NCBI GenBank assembly: GCA_019638845.1
Contig: JAHBSZ010000002.1
Coordinates: forward strand, 558,001 to 622,000
Direction of reading: 5' to 3'
Source: Salinibacterium sp.
Lineage (GTDB): Bacteria; Actinomycetota; Actinomycetes; Actinomycetales; Microbacteriaceae
DNA length: 64,000 nt
Shown here piece after piece: positions 8,756 to 16,332 of the stretch. The notes under the pieces were generated by a model. The model did not search any database and was not told where the DNA came from. It saw nothing but the letters and a program-made list of their open reading frames with translations. How positions within the stretch are numbered: position 1 is the stretch's first letter; every line of letters begins with the position of its first letter. The position numbers and the translations under genes are program-made.

Positions 8756-8770
8756 GAGCTATCCGTGCTC
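8756..8770 (-). promoter_or_regulatory. First leader hairpin of flgB with ACGGA in the loop (CsrA-site-like)
   Basis: Transcript reading GAGC-ACGGATA-GCTC, a four-pair stem with the same ACGGAT loop as the hairpin at 8730-8744. It begins only a base or two after the start site predicted from the promoter at 8779-8805, so the mRNA would open with this structure. Confidence 0.5.
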
Positions 8771-8778
8771 TGTTGTAG

Positions 8779-8805
8779 CTATCGGCGGATTCGTTGGCGC
8801 CGTTA
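8779..8805 (-). promoter_or_regulatory. Flagellar (sigma-28-type) promoter of the flgB operon
   Basis: Reading on the minus strand: TAAC (8802-8805), exactly 15 bases, then GCCGATAG (8779-8786). The classical sigma-28 (FliA) consensus is TAAA-N15-GCCGATAA, so 10 of 12 positions match with perfect spacing. The same arrangement precedes fliC and flgN, and the window encodes a flagellar sigma factor. Confidence 0.8.
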
Positions 8806-8837
8806 GCACTTTCTTCAAAAACAACCCGAACTCAGTA

Positions 8838-9155
8838 CTAGCCTTCGACGTCGAGGTACGCCGCTTGGTGTCCCCGCACCGGTTCAGCAGCCTTGATCGC
8901 GGCGAGATGATCACCGGTCTTTCGGCGAGTTTCCTCGAGCGCTTCAAGTGCGATGCGTTGCCGGTCGATGAGGTCACGGACCGCATGCGCGTACTCGTCG
9001 GGCAACGGGCCGATCATCGTGGGGGGTGACCAATCCGCCGAAGCGATACGACCGCCATCGTCGAGCGCCTCCCCCGACGTGAGACGAGCAAGATCGCCTT
9101 CCAGCTCATTCATGATGAGACGCCAGGAGGCGTTGACTTCACTTCGATCAGGCAT
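8838..9155 (-). CDS. Small helical protein after fliS, possible FliT-like flagellar chaperone
   Basis: 105 residues if it starts at the ATG at 9153-9155, which overlaps the fliS stop by 8 bases; a longer reading would run backwards through fliS and is rejected. The protein is mostly helical (VNASWRLIMNELEGDLARL, then a charged C-terminal helix DLIDRQRIALEALEETRR). I do not recognise a family motif. Its place as third gene after fliD and fliS is where many bacteria keep fliT, the chaperone of FliD, and its size fits. That assignment is inference from context. Confidence 0.6.
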   Translation of the reverse strand: MPDRSEVNASWRLIMNELEGDLARLTSGEALDDGGRIASADWSPPTMIGPLPDEYAHAVRDLIDRQRIALEALEETRRKTGDHLAAIKAAEPVRGHQAAYLDVEG

Positions 9156-9594
9156 AGCCGAGATCGCCGTTCGGCTGCACTTCGTGACGCTCCGTCGCTT
9201 GCGCTGCGACGATCGCCGCTGCTTCGTGCCACGTCTGGCGAAGCGGTTCGAGAATCGAGATGACCTCCCGAGTGCGTTCGATCGAGTGCTCGACGTTGGC
9301 ACTGACCAGCTTCGTCGACGAGAACAGGTAGATCGCGAGAAGATTCTGACCGCCGTCCCACCGCTCCACATCAAGCGTGCCGGCGAGCTCCGCGACGATA
9401 TCTTGAGCGTGGATCAGGTAGCCGGATGCTCGGCCCCAATTCTGCTCGGACTGAGCTGCCTCAGCGCGCTGCAAGTCGAGCATGAGCCTGTCGAAGAGCA
9501 TCGTCAGAAGACGGTTGGGGGATGCCGAGAGAATCGCATCCTGGTTGTACTGTGCCCGCGCGAGGCGCGGATCCTGGGTCATCGTCATGATCAT
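9148..9594 (-). CDS. fliS: Flagellin export chaperone FliS
   Basis: 148 residues from the ATG overlapping the fliD stop (ATGA). Internal ATGs 6 and 12 bases later are also possible, and AGGA sits before the first of them. FliS binds the disordered C-terminal tail of flagellin in the cytoplasm until export. The family pattern is present: YNQDAILSASPNRLLTMLFDRLMLDL near the N-terminus and NLLAIYLFSSTKLVSANV in the middle. It is co-transcribed with fliD. Confidence 0.93.
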   Translation of the reverse strand: MIMTMTQDPRLARAQYNQDAILSASPNRLLTMLFDRLMLDLQRAEAAQSEQNWGRASGYLIHAQDIVAELAGTLDVERWDGGQNLLAIYLFSSTKLVSANVEHSIERTREVISILEPLRQTWHEAAAIVAAQATERHEVQPNGDLGYA

Positions 9595-10979
9595 CCTGTG
9601 CTCGTGGTCAGGGCCGCCAGTTGCGAGGTCAGCCAACTGGATTGCGCTTTGAGGTTGCTCAGTGAAACTTCGAGGGCCGAATAGGTGCGCTCAAGACTGG
9701 TGCGCTGAGCCGCGAGCCGCACATCCCAACTCGCGATCTGGTCGTTGAGCGAGGTGAGAGAGGACTGCTGGCCGGTAATCACCTGGGTGATCGTGCCGGT
9801 GTACTGGTTCGATCCGGCATCGGCGGCGGTGGCGACCCGATCGGCGATCGTCTGAAACATCGCCTGCGTTCCCGCCGGGTCGGCGGCGAGCGCGGCGGTG
9901 AACTTGGCGGAGTCGTACTCGATGCCGCCATCCTTCGTGATCGTGATGCCGATCTCCGAGGGGGATCTACCCGCAACCGGGGCTGATGCCGCCGTGAGCA
10001 GGAGGGAGTTCATTTCGCGAGCCGTGCTGTTGCCGGTGAACACACCGGCGGTGGTGACCGCTGCGCCTGTCGATGATGTGGTTTGCGAAACCACCGATTT
10101 GCTGCCGATGAAGTTGAATACGGCGGTCAGGTTGGCGACGAGGTTCGACGCGAGCGAGCTGATACCCGCGGTGTCCTTCGCCACCGAGACCGTCACCGGG
10201 GACGCTTCGACAGACGACACCGTGACAGAGAGGCCGGGCAGGATGTCGGCAAACGTGTTGGTGGACGACGTGATCACCTGTTCGGCGGCGGTGCCTGCCC
10301 ACAAGGTGACCGAGGCGTCAGCAGCACTCGTGACCGTCGCAGCGCCGGGTGCAGCGAACAGGTCAGGTGCGGTGCCCGCCGTGACATCGGCGGCAGTACC
10401 GCGAAAGACTTGGAATGCTCCAGAAGCGCCAGTGGCCGCGGAGGTCAGTTGGAGCCGATACAGCGGATCGCCAGTACCGGAGTCGGTCCCTGCCGAAACT
10501 CGAGTGGCCTTGACACCCGCGGAAGACCCGTTGATGGCATCGGCAACATCCGACATCGAAGTGGATGCCGCGGTGAGCTCGACCTTGGTGCCGTCAGAGG
10601 TGACGATCGTGAACGTCGCGGGGCTGTCGGGCCAGGCGGTCATCGCCGCAGACACGGAGACTTGAGCCTTTGCTACCGAGGTAACGCTGAGGTCGATCTG
10701 ACCCGTCGAAGAACCGGGGGCGGCGGTGACAGAAACACTGGCCGCACTCGACGTGGCGGTGAAGAGATCAACGGATGCCGGAAGAGCGGTCTTCTTCGCA
10801 AGAGATGCGAGCGAGGCCACCGAGGTGTTGAGGCCTTGGAACGCACTGACCAGAGTCTGAGTGCTCGATACCTTCGCCTTGAGCAGCGTCTGGGGCTGCG
10901 ACTCGACGGTCATGAGTTGGTTGATAAGGGACGTGGTGTCCAGCCCGCTGACGAGGCCGTCGATAGCAAGCGATCCCAT
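9591..10979 (-). CDS. fliD: Flagellar filament cap protein FliD
   Basis: 462 residues. FliD forms the cap that guides flagellin folding at the filament tip. The N-terminus MGSLAIDGLVSGLDTTSLIN and the segment LMTVESQPQTLLKAKVSS are the FliD_N signature. The C-terminal FliD domain ends in a long coiled helix (SLNDQIASWDVRLAAQRTSL) close to the terminus. The central part is Ala/Thr/Ser rich and variable. It starts at the ATG at 10977-10979 with AGGAAGGGA upstream. It has no convincing sigma-28 promoter of its own, so readthrough from fliC is possible. Confidence 0.95.
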   Translation of the reverse strand: MGSLAIDGLVSGLDTTSLINQLMTVESQPQTLLKAKVSSTQTLVSAFQGLNTSVASLASLAKKTALPASVDLFTATSSAASVSVTAAPGSSTGQIDLSVTSVAKAQVSVSAAMTAWPDSPATFTIVTSDGTKVELTAASTSMSDVADAINGSSAGVKATRVSAGTDSGTGDPLYRLQLTSAATGASGAFQVFRGTAADVTAGTAPDLFAAPGAATVTSAADASVTLWAGTAAEQVITSSTNTFADILPGLSVTVSSVEASPVTVSVAKDTAGISSLASNLVANLTAVFNFIGSKSVVSQTTSSTGAAVTTAGVFTGNSTAREMNSLLLTAASAPVAGRSPSEIGITITKDGGIEYDSAKFTAALAADPAGTQAMFQTIADRVATAADAGSNQYTGTITQVITGQQSSLTSLNDQIASWDVRLAAQRTSLERTYSALEVSLSNLKAQSSWLTSQLAALTTSTG

Positions 10980-11024
10980 GGTGTCCCTTCCTGGTTAGCG
11001 GGAAGCCATCTTCCGGGCGGTGCC

Positions 11025-11052
11025 GGCGGTTGACCCGTTAGGGCCCACCGCC
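11025..11052 (-). terminator. Hairpin downstream of fliC, possible terminator
   Basis: GGCGGT and ACCGCC arms (6 pairs) with an inner CCC/GGG pairing around a GTTA loop, about 50 bases after the fliC stop. There is no T-run, as is common in high-GC actinobacteria, so this is only a candidate for attenuating flagellin transcription before fliD. Confidence 0.4.
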
Positions 11053-11100
11053 GTCACCGCCACGGAGAATGTGCGTCAGTTCAGTTGAGTTCGACTGGGA

Positions 11101-12249
11101 CTAGCGCAGGAGCTGCAGGATGCCAGAGGTGCTCTGGTTGGCCTGGGCGAGCATCGCGGTACCAGCCTGCTGCAGGATGTTGGCACGCGTGTACTTGACC
11201 ATCTCCTCCGCCATGTCCGTGTCGCGGATTCGCGATCCGGCCGCCGACAGGTTCTCCTTCGAGACTGCCAGGTTGCGGATGACGCTCTCGAAGCGGTTCT
11301 GCTGTGCACCGAGGTCCGCGCGAGCGGTCGACACCGACGAGATGCGAGCGTCGATCGCCGTGATGGCGGCCGCTGCCGTTGTCGCGTTGGTGAAGTTGAG
11401 CACGCCGCCGGCAACAGCCGCGCTCGTACCGAAACCGGTACCAGACGAGGCATCGGTGCCTGCGGTACCGCCACCGACTACAGCGCCACCGGTGAGCGAG
11501 CTCACGACGAGCTGGTTGTTCTGGTTGACCGTCGCGCTGAGCTTGCTCTTGAAGCCGGTGTCGGCGTTGAGGGCAGTGGCGACTTCCTGAACCGTCTTGT
11601 ACGCACCCGCGGCGCCCAGCGTGACGCTGATCGTCGTGTCGGTCGTGCCGTCGGTGACGGTGAACGCCTGGGCGCCGGTCACGTCGGTCGGGGTCAGGAC
11701 GTCAAACTTCGCGCCAGCACCACCGGTGGTGAGGCCAGCAGCCAGGCCAGCGATGTTCGTGAGGTTGACGGCGATGCGGCTTGCCGCGTCACCGTTCGCG
11801 CCCACCTGGAAGCTCAGCGTGGAAGCCGAACCATCGAGCAGCTTGGTGCCGTTGAAGTCGGTGCCGCCAGCAATGCGGCCGAGCTCGGTCGTGAGCGCGG
11901 ACACCTCAGTGGTGATCGCGGCGCGCGACGTGGTGTTGTTCGAGTCGTTACCGGCCTGAACTGCAAGGTCGCGCATGCGCTGCAGGATCGTGTGGACCTC
12001 GGAGAGCGAACCTTCAGCGGTCTGGATGACCGAGATGCCGTCCTGTGCGTTGCGGGAGGCGACCGTGAGGCCACCGACCTGCGACTTGAGGCCCTCAGAG
12101 ATCGCGAGGCCTGCCGCGTCATCCGCAGCGCGGTTGATGCGAAGACCGCTGGAAAGCTTCTCCAGCGACTTGGACAGGTCATTCTGCGTGTTGGTGAGGT
12201 TGCGGTACGAGTTGTTCGCCGCGATGTTGGTGTTGATTGACATACCCAT
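11101..12249 (-). CDS. fliC: Flagellin
   Basis: 382 residues. This is the filament subunit, exported and polymerised under the FliD cap. The conserved D0/D1 ends are clear: SINTNIAANNSYRNL, SLEKLSSGLRINRAADDAAG at the N-terminus, and IRDTDMAEEMVKYTRANILQ with a final helix at the C-terminus. The Ala/Thr/Gly-rich centre (about 150-300) is the surface-exposed variable part. The start at 12247-12249 has GGAGGAAATCACC upstream. The leader carries a sigma-28-type promoter, a hairpin with a CACGGATG loop and an ACGGAGG ribosome site, a layout that suggests FliW/CsrA control. It is a single-gene unit facing left. Confidence 0.97.
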   Translation of the reverse strand: MGMSINTNIAANNSYRNLTNTQNDLSKSLEKLSSGLRINRAADDAAGLAISEGLKSQVGGLTVASRNAQDGISVIQTAEGSLSEVHTILQRMRDLAVQAGNDSNNTTSRAAITTEVSALTTELGRIAGGTDFNGTKLLDGSASTLSFQVGANGDAASRIAVNLTNIAGLAAGLTTGGAGAKFDVLTPTDVTGAQAFTVTDGTTDTTISVTLGAAGAYKTVQEVATALNADTGFKSKLSATVNQNNQLVVSSLTGGAVVGGGTAGTDASSGTGFGTSAAVAGGVLNFTNATTAAAAITAIDARISSVSTARADLGAQQNRFESVIRNLAVSKENLSAAGSRIRDTDMAEEMVKYTRANILQQAGTAMLAQANQSTSGILQLLR

Positions 12250-12257
12250 GGTGATTT

Positions 12258-12265
12258 CCTCCGTG
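12258..12265 (-). promoter_or_regulatory. fliC ribosome-binding site doubling as an ANGGA (CsrA-like) site
   Basis: The transcript reads CACGGAGG, with the start ATG 8 bases further on. The ACGGA core repeats the loop sequence of the upstream hairpin. A second CsrA site overlapping the Shine-Dalgarno is the classic repression layout; here it is inferred. Confidence 0.45.
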
Positions 12266-12280
12266 ATGTGGGCTTAACGA

Positions 12281-12302
12281 GCCGGTCCATCCGTGGTCCG
12301 GC
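12281..12302 (-). promoter_or_regulatory. fliC leader hairpin with CACGGATG at the loop (CsrA-site-like)
   Basis: Stem GCCGG/CCGGC, one A-A mismatch, then CCA/TGG, closing on CGGA. The sequence CACGGATG equals the CsrA core consensus CANGGAUG. The hairpin begins about two bases after the predicted transcription start near 12304, as in the flgB leader. Confidence 0.55.
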
Positions 12303-12310
12303 ACTGTTGA

Positions 12311-12337
12311 CATTCGGTTGTTACTGGATGAGCGTTA
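12311..12337 (-). promoter_or_regulatory. Flagellar (sigma-28-type) promoter of fliC
   Basis: Minus strand: TAAC (12334-12337), 15 bases, ACCGAATG (12311-12318). The spacing is identical to the flgB and flgN promoters and the CCGA core is kept. It gives a leader of about 55 bases. Confidence 0.72.
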
Positions 12338-12384
12338 GTGAAGTTCCCGAAAGGGGGGTCTGAGGCTGGTGTTACTGGTGTGAC

Positions 12385-13209
12385 TCACGAGACTGCCGAT
12401 TGTTCCCACCCGGTGTCCACGAGGCCGTCGACCATTCCAGCCTTGGCGTACTCGGCGACACGAGCGAGATATGCAGCACGGCGCACAGGCGCGATGCGAG
12501 ATTCGGCGGCAGCGGCGGCGGCGGCGCGCTCATCCTCCGCGTAGTGAGTGGAGAGACCATCACGAATGAGGCGCACTGCCTCCGAGCGCTTCTGCGATAC
12601 CGCGGAGTGGGTAAAGCCCAGTTCCTCCGCGATCTCCTTGACCGTGCGCTCCTCGAAGTAGATCTGCTCGATGATGTAACGCATGTCGTCGGGCAGTGCA
12701 GCAACGGATGAGCGCACGAACACCGTGCGTTCCTGCGTGATGACCGTCTCTTCGGGGGTCGAGTTGTCGGCGATGAGGAGGTCTGTGTTGACTTCGTCGA
12801 GAGTGCTCACCGTGCGAGATGCGTCAGTCAGGGCATCCGTTGCCGTTTGCCTGTCAACACCAAGAGTCGAGGCGAGCTCGTCGACCGTGGGCACGCGGCC
12901 GAGCGAAGCGGTCAGCGTCTCCTGGACCGCAAGGGTCTCCCTGATTCGTCGACGAGCACTGCGTGTTGCCCAGTCATCCGTGCGCATGGTGTCGGCGAAG
13001 GAGCCGAGAATCCGGCGACGGGCGAAGGCCCCGAACGGAACACCGAGGGTCGGGTCGAAGGCATCTGCGGAGGTCACGAGCGCCAGAGCGCCGGCGGCAG
13101 CGAGATCATCGCGAGAGAGGTGCGTCGCTCGCGCGCAGAGGTCACGGACGAGGTAGCCGACCAAAGGCAGATTGTCCACAACGAGTGCGTTGCGTTGGTC
13201 TCTATTCAC
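12385..13209 (-). CDS. fliA: Flagellar RNA polymerase sigma factor, FliA type
   Basis: 274 residues from the GTG at 13207-13209, with GGGGAG 6 bases upstream. Region 2 spans about 10-85 (VDNLPLVGYLVRDL, DAFDPTLGVPFGAFARRRIL), region 3 about 95-140 (GRVPTVDELASTLGVD), and region 4 about 175-225 with the helix-turn-helix TVKEIAEELGFTHSAVSQKR. Compared with the usual 230-250 residue FliA, about 45 residues follow region 4 (Ala-rich, then YLARVAEYAKAG), of unknown role. Three promoters of sigma-28 shape in this window are its likely targets. No flgM anti-sigma gene is visible. A longer upstream reading has no ribosome site. Confidence 0.88.
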   Translation of the reverse strand: MNRDQRNALVVDNLPLVGYLVRDLCARATHLSRDDLAAAGALALVTSADAFDPTLGVPFGAFARRRILGSFADTMRTDDWATRSARRRIRETLAVQETLTASLGRVPTVDELASTLGVDRQTATDALTDASRTVSTLDEVNTDLLIADNSTPEETVITQERTVFVRSSVAALPDDMRYIIEQIYFEERTVKEIAEELGFTHSAVSQKRSEAVRLIRDGLSTHYAEDERAAAAAAAESRIAPVRRAAYLARVAEYAKAGMVDGLVDTGWEQSAVS

Positions 13210-13337
13210 CGAGTGCTCCCCAGAAGTCACCGATATGCAGGCACGGTCCACAAAGGGTCCGTTTGGTAATTTCGTCGGGATACCGGGTCGAGAAGTGGGT
13301 GCTGGGTAGGCCCTCACCGGTGACAATCCACAATTCT

Positions 13338-13367
13338 GGGGGGTAAAGAGGTCACGCCGCACCCCCC
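13338..13367. repeat. GGGGGGT/ACCCCCC inverted repeat between fliA and flgN
   Basis: Perfect 7-base arms GGGGGGT (13338-13344) and ACCCCCC (13361-13367) separated by 16 bases, so the arm centres are about two helical turns apart. It lies in the 331-base gap between the divergent starts of fliA and flgN. The same heptamer occurs at 12353-12359, 16 bases upstream of the fliC -35 element. The rest of this gap holds only the flgN promoter. Confidence 0.4.
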
Positions 13368-13427
13368 ACTATGGGTGCGCGTGTCGTCTCGGACAAGATC
13401 CGATTGCCGTGATATGCCGTTTCGCGC

Positions 13428-13454
13428 TAACGGGAGGCGAAAACTTGCCGACAG
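13428..13454 (+). promoter_or_regulatory. Flagellar (sigma-28-type) promoter of flgN-flgK-flgL-fliW
   Basis: TAAC (13428-13431), 15 bases, GCCGACAG (13447-13454): the same form and spacing as the flgB and fliC promoters. Transcription would start near 13461, leaving an 80-base leader before the flgN ATG at 13541. Confidence 0.75.
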
Positions 13455-13540
13455 TTCTCTGTATGCCCAATCGAACGCTCTATGCGAAGATCGAGCCAGA
13501 GAGGGTCCGCCCCGAGCAACCGGAAGGAGACCACTCGCGC

Positions 13541-14026
13541 ATGGGAGCCCATGAACTGTCTGCGCTTCTGTGGCGCGAGCGCGAGATGCTCGAGCTTCTG
13601 ATGTTCAAGCTCGAGGAAGAACAGCTTCTTCTGAGCGCCGGACGCACCCGGTGGCTTCCCTTCGCTACGCGTGAGGTAGAGCAGGTTCTGGGTCGCCTGC
13701 GCCAGTCGGCACTCGAGCGTTCACTCGAAGTCGCGGGCGTCGCTGCCGAATGGGGCACGAGCGAGGATGCAACACTCAAGGAGATCATCAGCCACGCTCC
13801 CTCTGCCGCGTGGAAGGAAACCTTCACGTCGCACCTTCAGGCACTCAACGAGCTCGCGAGCGGAATCGCGGCGCTTCGGGACAGCAACCTGCAGTTTCTG
13901 CGTGCCGCGTCGCGATCGACACAGGAGACTCTCGCCCACATCGTTACCGACAGCGGGACCTACGACGCCAAGGGCGCGGCAGATATCCCCAGCCCGAGAG
14001 CGCGACTTCTGGACAACGACGCGTGA
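13541..14026 (+). CDS. flgN: Flagellar export chaperone FlgN-like protein
   Basis: 161 residues if it begins at the ATG at 13541-13543 (MGAHELSALLWREREMLELL), which has AAGGAG about 11 bases upstream. An ATG at 13463 would start almost at the predicted transcription start and is less likely. The protein is a continuous helix, typical of FlgN (LLMFKLEEEQLLLSAG, then a long C-terminal helix LQALNELASGIAALRDSN). FlgN protects FlgK and FlgL subunits before export. It sits directly ahead of flgK with a GTGA overlap, the standard order. Confidence 0.83.
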   Translation: MGAHELSALLWREREMLELLMFKLEEEQLLLSAGRTRWLPFATREVEQVLGRLRQSALERSLEVAGVAAEWGTSEDATLKEIISHAPSAAWKETFTSHLQALNELASGIAALRDSNLQFLRAASRSTQETLAHIVTDSGTYDAKGAADIPSPRARLLDNDA

Positions 14027-15444
14027 GCACCTTCGGAGGCCTCAGCGCTGCGTACACGGGGCTGGCCGCCGCCCGCGCCGGAATCGATGCTGTCGGTCAG
14101 AACATTGCGAACGTGAATACCGAGGGCTATACGCGCCAGCGCGTGTCGCAATCGGCAAATGGCTCGCTCGCGGGCATCGGCCCGCTTGACACCCTGTTCC
14201 GAGGAGGCACGGGCGTCACCGTCGACATGATCCAGCGCCTCGGGAATGCCCTTCTCGAAAGCCGCGTGCGCACGGCATCCGCAAGCAGTGGATACGCGGA
14301 GATGAACTCCACCGTGATGAACTCCCTCGAGTCCTCGCTGCACGAGCCGAGTGATGTGGGCCTCGCCGCGACCTTGCACGACTTTTGGGCATCCTGGCAG
14401 GATCTCGCCAACCACGCGGGAGAGTCATCGTCGGCCGGTGTGCTTATCGAGGCAGGACGAAAGTTGGCGGGGGCTGTCGCCCAGGGCTACGCCGACGCCG
14501 CGGACACCTTCGACACGACTCGCAGCCAAGCCCAAGGCATGGTGACCCAAGTGAACGCCATGGCGACGCAAGTCGCCGCGCTCAATGATCAGATCCGACA
14601 GGCAACCGCGGCCGGCCAGTCCCCCAACGAAATGCTCGATCAACGCGCACGACTCACGACCTCGCTCGCCAACCTCACCGGTGCTACAGTCGTCGATCGC
14701 GCAGACGGCTCGGCCGACGTTTTGGTAGGCGGCAATCCACTCGTGACGGGCAGCAAGACCCACACTCTGGTCTTGACCGGTGCGATGCGACTGGAAGACG
14801 CGAACTCAAGCACTGTGCAACTCGAATGGGCGAATCGTCCCGGCGATTCTGCAGCGCTATCGGGTGGAGCACTCGCCGCTGCGGTCGCTGCCATGGGGCC
14901 AGGAACTGCGGGTTCTGGCGGCAGTATCGTCTCAGCGGCCGAGTCGTACAACGCCCTCGCCACGCAGATCGCCACGCAGGTCAACGCGATTCACAGCACG
15001 GGCGTCACGACGACGGGGACGACAAACCTCAACTTCTTTTCGTTCGCAGCGGGCAAACCTGCGGCACTGGGTCTCACGATCGTCCCGACCGACGCATCCG
15101 GAATCGCCACCGGTGCGGTCGGTGCGGGCCCCCTCGATGGAAGTCTGGCCGACAAGATCGCCGGACTCGGAACCTCTACAACGGGCCCGGATTCCGCGTG
15201 GTCGGCGTTTGTGGTGCGGGTCGGTATCGAGACCGGCAAAGCCTCGGATCAAGCTTCGACGGCGAGCCAAGCGTCGGCATCCGCAACGTCGAAACTACTG
15301 TCTGAGACCAGCGTTGACATGGACGAAGAAACGACACAGCTCATCACCTACCAGCATGCATACCAAGGTGCTGCAAGAGTGATGACGGCGATCGACGAGA
15401 TGCTCGACACCCTTATCAATCGCACAGGACTGGTAGGGAGATAA
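14023..15444 (+). CDS. flgK: Flagellar hook-filament junction protein FlgK
   Basis: 473 residues from the GTG that overlaps the flgN stop (GTGA). FlgK is the first junction protein between hook and filament. The N-terminus STFGGLSAAYTGLAAARAGI and the rod/hook motif VGQNIANVNTEGYTRQRV are diagnostic, and the C-terminus ends in the conserved MTAIDEMLDTLINRTGLVGR. Length is normal for actinobacteria. It is followed by flgL after 3 bases. Confidence 0.95.
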   Translation: MSTFGGLSAAYTGLAAARAGIDAVGQNIANVNTEGYTRQRVSQSANGSLAGIGPLDTLFRGGTGVTVDMIQRLGNALLESRVRTASASSGYAEMNSTVMNSLESSLHEPSDVGLAATLHDFWASWQDLANHAGESSSAGVLIEAGRKLAGAVAQGYADAADTFDTTRSQAQGMVTQVNAMATQVAALNDQIRQATAAGQSPNEMLDQRARLTTSLANLTGATVVDRADGSADVLVGGNPLVTGSKTHTLVLTGAMRLEDANSSTVQLEWANRPGDSAALSGGALAAAVAAMGPGTAGSGGSIVSAAESYNALATQIATQVNAIHSTGVTTTGTTNLNFFSFAAGKPAALGLTIVPTDASGIATGAVGAGPLDGSLADKIAGLGTSTTGPDSAWSAFVVRVGIETGKASDQASTASQASASATSKLLSETSVDMDEETTQLITYQHAYQGAARVMTAIDEMLDTLINRTGLVGR

Positions 15445-15447
15445 CCG

Positions 15448-16332
15448 ATGGTCGAAAGAATCACCAGCCAGATGCTGTTGCAGACTTCGCAGCGCAATAT
15501 GCAGTCGTCGATGTCGGCGCTCGCTCGCCTGCAGTCGCAAGCGGGAACCCAGAAACTCATCTCGAAACCGTCCGACGACCCGGCCGGCGCCGGCGAATCG
15601 ATGCGTATCCGGGCAGACCAGCGCGCACTCACGCAGTACAGCACCAATATCACCGACGGACTGTCGTGGTTGTCGACTGCTGACGACGCTCTCTCGTCCG
15701 CAACGGACACCATGCAGGCAGTGCGCAATCTCGTCGTGCAGGGGGCGAACTCCGGCTCGCTCAACGCCGCGTCGCGCGAAGCAATCGCCACCCAGCTCGA
15801 TTCGCTCAAGGCTGCATTGCTCTCCACCGCGAACACCACGTACGCGGGACGCTCGATCTTTGCCGGAACCTCTGACGCCGGTGTGGCCTTCGACGCCACG
15901 TACACGTCGACAGCGATCCCCGGTAATGGCGTGGAACGTCGCGTAAGCCCGACCGCCACGGTCAAGGTCGACGTCGACGGCGTGGCCGCCTTCGGTTCCG
16001 GCGCGACCTCAACCTTTGCCCTTATCGACCAGATCACCTCGGACCTGCGGGCCGGCATTGACATCACCCCGCATCTCTCTGGCGTCGACAGCGCGCTCTC
16101 TTCGATCCTCGGAGAGCAGTCCCGAGTAGGATCCCGCTACAACCAACTCGAGACCAGCAAGGAGCTGAACATGTCACAGTCCGGCTCCCTAGAGAGCCAA
16201 CGGGCCAGCGTGGAGGACGTGGACTTGAGCAAGGTAATCCTGCAACTAAAGACTCAGGAAGTCGCGTACCAGACTGCCCTCGCGGTTACTGCACGTGCGC
16301 TGCAGCCAACGCTCATGTCGTTCCTCTCATGA
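15448..16332 (+). CDS. flgL: Flagellar hook-filament junction protein FlgL
   Basis: 294 residues. FlgL is the second junction protein and has flagellin-like ends. The N-terminal helix ITSQMLLQTSQRNMQSSMSA is followed by SKPSDDPAGAGESMRIRADQ, the counterpart of the flagellin RINRAADD segment. The C-terminal helix SVEDVDLSKVILQLKTQEVA resembles flagellin D0. Its stop overlaps the fliW ATG (ATGA). Confidence 0.94.
   Translation: MVERITSQMLLQTSQRNMQSSMSALARLQSQAGTQKLISKPSDDPAGAGESMRIRADQRALTQYSTNITDGLSWLSTADDALSSATDTMQAVRNLVVQGANSGSLNAASREAIATQLDSLKAALLSTANTTYAGRSIFAGTSDAGVAFDATYTSTAIPGNGVERRVSPTATVKVDVDGVAAFGSGATSTFALIDQITSDLRAGIDITPHLSGVDSALSSILGEQSRVGSRYNQLETSKELNMSQSGSLESQRASVEDVDLSKVILQLKTQEVAYQTALAVTARALQPTLMSFLS

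Noticed and set aside
11014-11040. Possible sigma-28 promoter before fliD (TAAC, 15 bases, ACCGCCCG)
   Set aside because: Only CCG of the -10 core matches and it overlaps the hairpin after fliC; too weak to call.
13409-13540. Longer N-termini for the flgN gene (starts at 13409 or 13463)
   Set aside because: The promoter at 13428-13454 would start transcription after 13409 and about at 13463; only the ATG at 13541 has AAGGAG upstream.
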